From RGIG2041 sp045578865 (lineage in GTDB: Bacteria; Bacillota; Clostridia; UBA1381; UMGS1253), in contig JAZNLB010000009.1 of assembly GCA_045578865.1 (NCBI GenBank), positions 1 to 27,487 of the forward strand: a stretch of DNA of 27,487 bases, read 5' to 3'. Below are positions 22,748 to 27,487 of this stretch, one piece after another. How positions within the stretch are numbered: position 1 is the first letter of the stretch; each line of letters starts with the position of its first letter. The notes below the pieces were generated by a model. That model was not told the DNA's origin. It worked only from the letters and a program-made list of their open reading frames with translations, and searched no databases. The position numbers and the translations under genes are program-made.

Positions 22748-23746
22748 TTAGCGCTTTACAAAGCCGACCTTTCTGTATACCTTGTCGAGTGTGCGGCGCG
22801 CCAGATACTGTGCGTGCTGTGCACCCTGCGTGTATACCTGCTCCACAAAGGTCTTGTCTTTCATGTATTGTTCGTATTTTTCCTTAATCGGTCTTAAACA
22901 TTCCACAACGGCATCCGCCACTTCCGCTTTGAAATCGCCATAACCGCGGCCAGCAAACCGCGCTTCAATCGACTCAATGCTCTCGCCGCTCGTGGCCGAC
23001 AAAATGTGCATCAGATTTTCAATTCCCTCTTTGCCCTCACCGCGACACACTCTGCCGTCACTGTCCGTAACGGCACTCTTTATTTTCTTTGCAATCATGT
23101 CGGCATCATCAACAATAGAGATAAAGCCTTTCGGATTCGGGTCGGACTTGCTCATCTTCTTTGTCGGCTCAGTCAGGCTCATAATCTTTGCCCCGACCTT
23201 AGCAATATACGGCTCCGGAATTTTAAATGTATCCGAGTAAAGACCATTAAACCGCGCCGCAATATCGCGTGCAAGCTCCAGATGTTGCTTTTGGTCCACG
23301 CCAACCGGCACCAAATCCGTTTGATACAACAAAATGTCTGCCGCCATCAATACCGGATAGGTAAACAGTCCTGCATTGATATTATCTGCATGTCTTGCCG
23401 ACTTATCCTTAAACTGTGTCATGCGGCTAAGTTCACCCATATAGGTATAGCAGTTGAGTATCCATGCAAGTTCTGTATGTGCAGGCACATGGGACTGAAA
23501 ATACATAATGTTCTTTTGCGGGTCTAAGCCGCAGGCCAAAAACAAACTTAAAAGTTCCACACTGCGCTTTCTCAAATCCGCCGGATTTTGGCGCACGGTA
23601 ATCGAGTGCAAATCCGCAACGCAATACATGCAGTTGTAGTCTTCCTGCAAATTTACCCAATTTTTAATTGCACCCAAATAGTTGCCGAGTGTTACACAAC
23701 CGGACGGCTGCACGGCAGAATACAGGACTTTTTTATTTTCTTCCAC
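22748..23746 (-). CDS. trpS: Tryptophanyl-tRNA synthetase
   Basis: 332 aa, normal for bacterial TrpRS. The class I signatures are PSGCVTLGN (14-22, the HIGH equivalent) and KMSKS (197-201). PVLMAADILLYQTDLVPVG is the typical tryptophan-site region. It charges tRNA-Trp in the cytosol. The start codon is GTG at 23746 with GAGG upstream; an ATG eight bases before is out of frame. It lies 18 nt after the aminotransferase and 16 nt before tagO. No T-box leader is visible, so it seems to depend on the upstream promoter. Confidence 0.97.
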   Translation of the reverse strand: MEENKKVLYSAVQPSGCVTLGNYLGAIKNWVNLQEDYNCMYCVADLHSITVRQNPADLRKRSVELLSLFLACGLDPQKNIMYFQSHVPAHTELAWILNCYTYMGELSRMTQFKDKSARHADNINAGLFTYPVLMAADILLYQTDLVPVGVDQKQHLELARDIAARFNGLYSDTFKIPEPYIAKVGAKIMSLTEPTKKMSKSDPNPKGFISIVDDADMIAKKIKSAVTDSDGRVCRGEGKEGIENLMHILSATSGESIESIEARFAGRGYGDFKAEVADAVVECLRPIKEKYEQYMKDKTFVEQVYTQGAQHAQYLARRTLDKVYRKVGFVKR

Positions 23747-23764
23747 TTTCCATTCGCCTCACTA

Positions 23765-24967
23765 TTATAAATTCTGCAAATATTCACGGATAACTTCGCC
23801 GAGCACGGCAATGCCGCGGGTAATACTCTCCGGCGTTGTTACGGAGAAGTTGAGTCTAAACATATTGGAAGGCGTGTCTAAATCGAGCATAAAGGTTGCA
23901 CCCGGTACAAAAGCAACCTTCTTTTCGATTGCTTTTTGCATCAGCACCTTCGTATCCGTTCCCTCCGGCAGCGTGCACAAAATAAAGATGCCGCCCTCCG
24001 GTCTTGTATAGGTACATTCTTTCGGGAAATACTTATCCATTTCGGCTAGCATCAGTTTGCAACGCTCGCCATATATCTTTGCACACTTATCAATATGTGC
24101 ATCAAAATCATAATTCGTTACATACTCATGCACCATCATCTGATTGAGCACCGGTGTATGTACATCATTGACCTGCTTTACAACCGTCACGCGATCCACA
24201 ATATCCTTGCGCGCGCTTAAATAGCCCACGCGCAGACCGGGTGCCAATGTCTTAGAGTATGTTCCCGCATAAATCACCATTCCGTTTTTGTCCATGGATT
24301 TGATGGTCGGCACGGTTTCACCTCTGAATCGAAGTTCGCCATACGGATTGTCTTCCAAAATAAACACATTGTACTTTTCCGCAAGCGCAAGCAACTTCTT
24401 GCGTTTTTCCACGCTCATCGTTACACCCGACGGGTTCTGGAATGTCGCAATAGTATAAATAAATTTTATGTTCTTTTTCGTTTGCAGATGCGCTTCCACT
24501 TCTTCTAAGCAAACGCCGTCATCCTCAATGGAGGCACCATAGAGGCAAGCGCCGTAGGATCGGAACGAATTGAGCGAGCCGATAAAACTCGGCGACTCAC
24601 AAATCACGCCATCACCGGGGTTTAAAAGCACCTTCGCTGTTAAATCAATCGCTTGTTGTGCACCGCTGGTAATGATAAGTTCATCCACATCCGCATTGTA
24701 AATGCCTTTTTTTGCACTCTGCGCTTTCGTATATTCTCTAAGTGGTACATAACCCTCGGTCGTACCGTACACGAGCGCACCGGAGGCGCGGTTCGTTAAA
24801 ATATCTTCATTTATTTTTGCCCATTCTTTTGCCGGAAACAACTCCGGCGCAGGAATACCTGCCGCAAAAGAAATCATCCCCGGCACACCGAGCATTTTAA
24901 ATATTTCACGAATTGCAGAAGCCTGCATCCCGGCGACCGCCGGTGTAAAAATTTCTTTTTGTGTCAT
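23765..24967 (-). CDS. PLP-dependent aminotransferase, 2-aminoadipate/MocR-type catalytic domain
   Basis: 400 aa, fold type I class I/II aminotransferase without the N-terminal winged helix of MocR regulators. ISFAAGIPAPELFP opens the protein as in the LysN/2-aminoadipate transaminase group. NPSG is at 178-181, LEDNPYG at 204-210, the PLP lysine K239 in TYSKTLAPGLRVGYL, and a C-terminal RLNFSV binds the substrate carboxylate. It probably transfers amino groups among branched-chain, aromatic or aminoadipate substrates; the exact one is undetermined. First gene of the long minus-strand run leading to the atp genes, behind a good promoter. Confidence 0.88.
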   Translation of the reverse strand: MTQKEIFTPAVAGMQASAIREIFKMLGVPGMISFAAGIPAPELFPAKEWAKINEDILTNRASGALVYGTTEGYVPLREYTKAQSAKKGIYNADVDELIITSGAQQAIDLTAKVLLNPGDGVICESPSFIGSLNSFRSYGACLYGASIEDDGVCLEEVEAHLQTKKNIKFIYTIATFQNPSGVTMSVEKRKKLLALAEKYNVFILEDNPYGELRFRGETVPTIKSMDKNGMVIYAGTYSKTLAPGLRVGYLSARKDIVDRVTVVKQVNDVHTPVLNQMMVHEYVTNYDFDAHIDKCAKIYGERCKLMLAEMDKYFPKECTYTRPEGGIFILCTLPEGTDTKVLMQKAIEKKVAFVPGATFMLDLDTPSNMFRLNFSVTTPESITRGIAVLGEVIREYLQNL

Positions 24968-25030
24968 AACAATTCCTTCTTTCGTTTTCTTGCCGGATTT
25001 CTATCCCGCTCAAACTTTTACGCATGCTAC

Positions 25031-25059
25031 ACTATATCACATAATTCCAATAATGTAAA
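25031..25059 (-). promoter_or_regulatory. Promoter for the aminotransferase-trpS-tagO-wecB-atp run
   Basis: Minus strand TTTACA (25054-25059), 17-nt spacer, TATAGT (25031-25036), about 60 nt before the start codon. No terminator is visible downstream until 13278-13311. Confidence 0.75.
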
Positions 25060-25135
25060 GTATTGTTTAGAACAAATCAATAATTTTATATGTTTTTTCT
25101 CCTGTTTTTTCAGAAAAATTTACGAAAAAATTTTG

Positions 25136-25164
25136 TTGCATTTTTTCTTCTAATAGTATACAAT
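25136..25164 (+). promoter_or_regulatory. Promoter for the lipoprotein gene
   Basis: TTGCAT (25136-25141), 17-nt spacer, TACAAT (25159-25164), divergent from the aminotransferase promoter in the same AT-rich gap. Confidence 0.7.
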
Positions 25165-25213
25165 AATTGTATGCATTAAAATTGGAGAAAGCGTTTGTAA
25201 TTTTGGGATAAGC

Positions 25214-25219
25214 AAGGAG
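25214..25219 (+). promoter_or_regulatory. Ribosome binding site that fixes a TTG start
   Basis: AAGGAG ends at 25219. An ATG begins at 25220, with no spacing at all, so it cannot use this site. The in-frame TTG at 25229 lies 9 nt away and begins a proper signal peptide. Confidence 0.75.
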
Positions 25220-25228
25220 ATGTGCGCT

Positions 25229-25609
25229 TTGAAAAAAGTATTTGCTGTATTGCTTTGCACCCTGTTATCCGCCGGCATGCTTACCGGCTGCGGCTATGGT
25301 AGCGACAACTCGGTTACCTACCCCATTGAGCAGAGCACAAACCTTCCGGCAATGGGAGACGACACTGCAGAAAGTCCGCTCGGTCAGTTTGATGAAACAT
25401 CGGCATTCGGCATCGTAAAACACGCGGACGAAAACGGCATGCTTTTGGAAATGCAAGGTAAGTATTATTTGTTTGGTTGGACAGAAAAGTCCAAACGGCA
25501 TTATGACAAACTGGGCATTCAACTCGAAAATGAGGTCGGTGTACAGTTTGAAATTTCGGATGGTCGCTTTATCGCCAATTCGGTCGAATTGGTCACATCC
25601 GGACAATAA
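25229..25609 (+). CDS. Small secreted lipoprotein of unknown function
   Basis: 126 aa from TTG 25229. The signal peptide MKKVFAVLLCTLLSAGMLTG ends in a lipobox LTGC with C21 as the lipidation site, so the mature protein is probably anchored outside the membrane. About 40 residues of low-complexity linker rich in S, T and acidic residues follow, then a compact C-terminal domain (from about 55) with GKYYLFGWTEKSKRHYDKLG, probably beta-rich. I do not recognise the family. It stands alone behind its promoter, 88 nt before ppdK on the same strand; no terminator separates them, so read-through into ppdK is possible. Confidence 0.75.
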   Translation: MKKVFAVLLCTLLSAGMLTGCGYGSDNSVTYPIEQSTNLPAMGDDTAESPLGQFDETSAFGIVKHADENGMLLEMQGKYYLFGWTEKSKRHYDKLGIQLENEVGVQFEISDGRFIANSVELVTSGQ

Positions 25610-25697
25610 ATTCAGTTATAACCTTTTCAGGTTTTATACAAGCGAGTAAACCCCGTTACGGAATGCTCTGTTTCAGGGTCTATAAGGAGGAAAAAAT

Positions 25698-27487
25698 ATG
25701 AGCAAAAAGTTTGTTTACCTGTTTAGTGAAGGTGATGCTTCCATGCGTAACCTTCTCGGCGGTAAGGGTGCTAACCTTGCAGAGATGACCAAGATCGGTC
25801 TTCCTGTACCGCAGGGCTTCACCGTTACAACCGAAGCATGTACACAGTACTATGAAGACGGCCGTAAGATTAACGATGCTATCCAGGCAGAAATCATGGA
25901 ATACATCGTAAAGATGGAATCCATCTGCGGCAAGAAATTCGGCGACAAGGAAAATCCGCTTCTCGTTTCCGTACGAAGTGGTGCAAGAGCTTCTATGCCG
26001 GGTATGATGGACACCATCTTAAACCTTGGTTTGAATGAAGATGTTGTAGAAGCAATGTCCGCAAAGTCCGGAAATGCAAGATGGGCTTGGGACTGTTACA
26101 GAAGATTTATTCAGATGTATTCCGATGTCGTAATGGAAGTTGGTAAGAAGTATTTTGAACAACTCATCGACGAAATGAAGGAAGAAAAAGGCGTAACGCA
26201 GGACATCGAACTTACCGCCGAAGATTTAAAGACACTGGCAAGCCAGTTCAAGGCTGAGTATAAAGCAAAAATCGGCAAGGACTTCCCGTCCGACCCGAAA
26301 GAACAGCTTATGGGTGCTGTGGAAGCGGTGTTCCGTTCCTGGGATAACCCGAGAGCTAATATTTACAGAAGAGATAACGATATTCCGTACTCCTGGGGTA
26401 CTGCTGTCAATGTGCAGATGATGGCATTCGGTAATATGGGTGACGATTGCGGTACAGGCGTTGCGTTTACTCGTGACCCGGCTACCGGCGAACGCGGTCT
26501 CATGGGCGAATTCCTCGTAAATGCACAGGGTGAAGATGTTGTTGCCGGCGTTCGTACACCGATGCCGATTGCAGAAATGGCATCCAAGTTCCCTGAGGCC
26601 TTTGAAGAATTCAACAAAGTTTGTGCAATCCTGGAAGACCATTACAGAGATATGCAGGATATGGAGTTCACCATTGAAAATAAGAAACTCTATATGCTCC
26701 AGACCAGAAACGGTAAGAGAACAGCAAAGGCAGCGCTTAAAATTGCTTGTGACCTCGTTGAAGAGGGCATGATCGACAAAAAGCAGGCTGTTGCTATGAT
26801 CGACCCGAGAAACTTAGACACACTTTTACATCCGCAGTTTGATGCTAAGGCACTCAAGGCTGCAGTGCCGGCAGGTAAAGGTCTCGGCGCTTCCCCGGGT
26901 GCTGCTTGCGGTAAGGTAGTATTCACCGCTGAAGATGCTGAAGCATGGAATGCAAGAGGCGAAAAGGTTGTACTCGTTCGTCTGGAAACCTCTCCGGAAG
27001 ACATCTCCGGTATGAAGGCGTCCCAGGGTATCTTAACGGTTCGTGGCGGTATGACTTCTCACGCAGCCGTTGTTGCTCGCGGTATGGGTACTTGCTGCGT
27101 ATCCGGTTGCGGCGACATCATCATGGATGAAGAAAATAAGAAGTTCACTCTCGCTGGTAAAACCTATAACGAAGGTGATTATATTTCTATCGACGGTTCA
27201 ACAGGTAATATCTATGACGGTATTATCCCCACTGTTGATGCTGAAATCGCAGGCGAGTTCGGCAGAATTATGGCTTGGGCTGACGAGTTCAGAACTCTTA
27301 AGGTTCGCACCAATGCTGATACTCCTGCTGATGCTAAGAAAGCTCGCGAACTCGGTGCTGAAGGTATCGGTCTTTGCCGTACTGAGCATATGTTCTTCGA
27401 GGCTTCCAGAATTGCTGCTATCCGTGAGATGATTTGCTCTGACACCGTTGAGGGACGCGAGAAGGCTCTTGATAAGATTCTTCCTAT
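25698..27487 (+). CDS. ppdK: Pyruvate, phosphate dikinase, 5' part (truncated by window end)
   Basis: ATG 25698 follows AAGGAGG; 596 codons are visible of an expected 870-890. The N-terminal ATP-grasp domain has GGKGANLAEM, VSVRSGARASMPGMMDT and the GVAFTRDPATG loop. The phosphohistidine swivelling domain has the signature GGMTSHAAVVARGMG with H455 as the phosphocarrier, the same number as in the Clostridium symbiosum enzyme. The start of the PEP-binding barrel (EGIGLCRTEHMFF) is reached before the window ends. It interconverts pyruvate, ATP and phosphate with PEP, AMP and PPi, allowing PPi-linked glycolysis or gluconeogenesis. Codon choice (AGA arginine, GGT/GCT) differs from the preceding genes and suggests high expression. 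Confidence 0.97.
   Translation, partial: MSKKFVYLFSEGDASMRNLLGGKGANLAEMTKIGLPVPQGFTVTTEACTQYYEDGRKINDAIQAEIMEYIVKMESICGKKFGDKENPLLVSVRSGARASMPGMMDTILNLGLNEDVVEAMSAKSGNARWAWDCYRRFIQMYSDVVMEVGKKYFEQLIDEMKEEKGVTQDIELTAEDLKTLASQFKAEYKAKIGKDFPSDPKEQLMGAVEAVFRSWDNPRANIYRRDNDIPYSWGTAVNVQMMAFGNMGDDCGTGVAFTRDPATGERGLMGEFLVNAQGEDVVAGVRTPMPIAEMASKFPEAFEEFNKVCAILEDHYRDMQDMEFTIENKKLYMLQTRNGKRTAKAALKIACDLVEEGMIDKKQAVAMIDPRNLDTLLHPQFDAKALKAAVPAGKGLGASPGAACGKVVFTAEDAEAWNARGEKVVLVRLETSPEDISGMKASQGILTVRGGMTSHAAVVARGMGTCCVSGCGDIIMDEENKKFTLAGKTYNEGDYISIDGSTGNIYDGIIPTVDAEIAGEFGRIMAWADEFRTLKVRTNADTPADAKKARELGAEGIGLCRTEHMFFEASRIAAIREMICSDTVEGREKALDKILP

Noticed and set aside
22748..25060. T-box leader for trpS
   Set aside because: trpS starts 18 nt after the upstream gene, leaving no room, and no T-box sequence is present before the aminotransferase.

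Overview
The window looks like a chromosomal segment of an anaerobic, moderately low-GC Clostridia member, most like gut Oscillospiraceae/Ruminococcaceae. The reasons are a SCIFF ranthipeptide locus, an [FeFe]-hydrogenase maturase (HydE), pyruvate phosphate dikinase, an F-type ATP synthase whose c subunit carries the Na+-binding signature, sigmaA-type promoters, AGGAGG-type ribosome sites, and short repeat elements of a style I associate with that group. The taxonomic call is an inference.

Layout. 1-842: the open end of a small membrane protein gene, a four-helix-bundle (S23/IVP-like) gene, and its long leader made of an array of small hairpins. 843-4054 (minus): a perfect-consensus promoter, a 275-nt highly structured leader RNA, scfA (48-aa six-cysteine peptide, too short for usual gene calling), a terminator-like attenuator, scfB (radical SAM/SPASM maturase) and hydE. 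4051-7219 (minus): an Orn/Lys/Arg-type decarboxylase, a 2H-phosphoesterase-like protein and a membrane-anchored protein of unknown function. 7259-9000: a second hairpin array, an AT-rich acyltransferase-3 gene bracketed by an 18-bp imperfect direct repeat, and a composite repeat. 9038-12017 (minus): recD2 and comF. 12106-13311 (plus): a SAM methyltransferase and a cold-shock protein, each with its own promoter, closed by a bidirectional terminator.

13313-24967 is one tightly packed minus-strand run: MocR-type aminotransferase, trpS, tagO/wecA-type glycosyl-1-phosphate transferase, wecB (UDP-GlcNAc 2-epimerase), atpZ, atpI, then atpB-E-F-H-A-G-D-C. The only wide gap is 198 bp between atpG and atpD, filled by repeat-like sequence. 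25136 to the end (plus): a small lipoprotein starting at TTG and the first about 596 codons of ppdK.

Functionally, tagO and wecB supply polyprenyl-linked and epimerised amino sugars for wall polymers. The atp genes encode a probable Na+-coupled ATP synthase, and ppdK and hydE fit fermentative, H2-metabolising physiology. The most unusual object is the leader at 3738-4012. It is delimited by 25-nt inverted ends that are themselves hairpins and differ only by pairing-preserving or loop changes. It begins about 7 nt after the predicted start of a TTGACA-N17-TATAAT promoter and ends directly against the scfA ribosome site.
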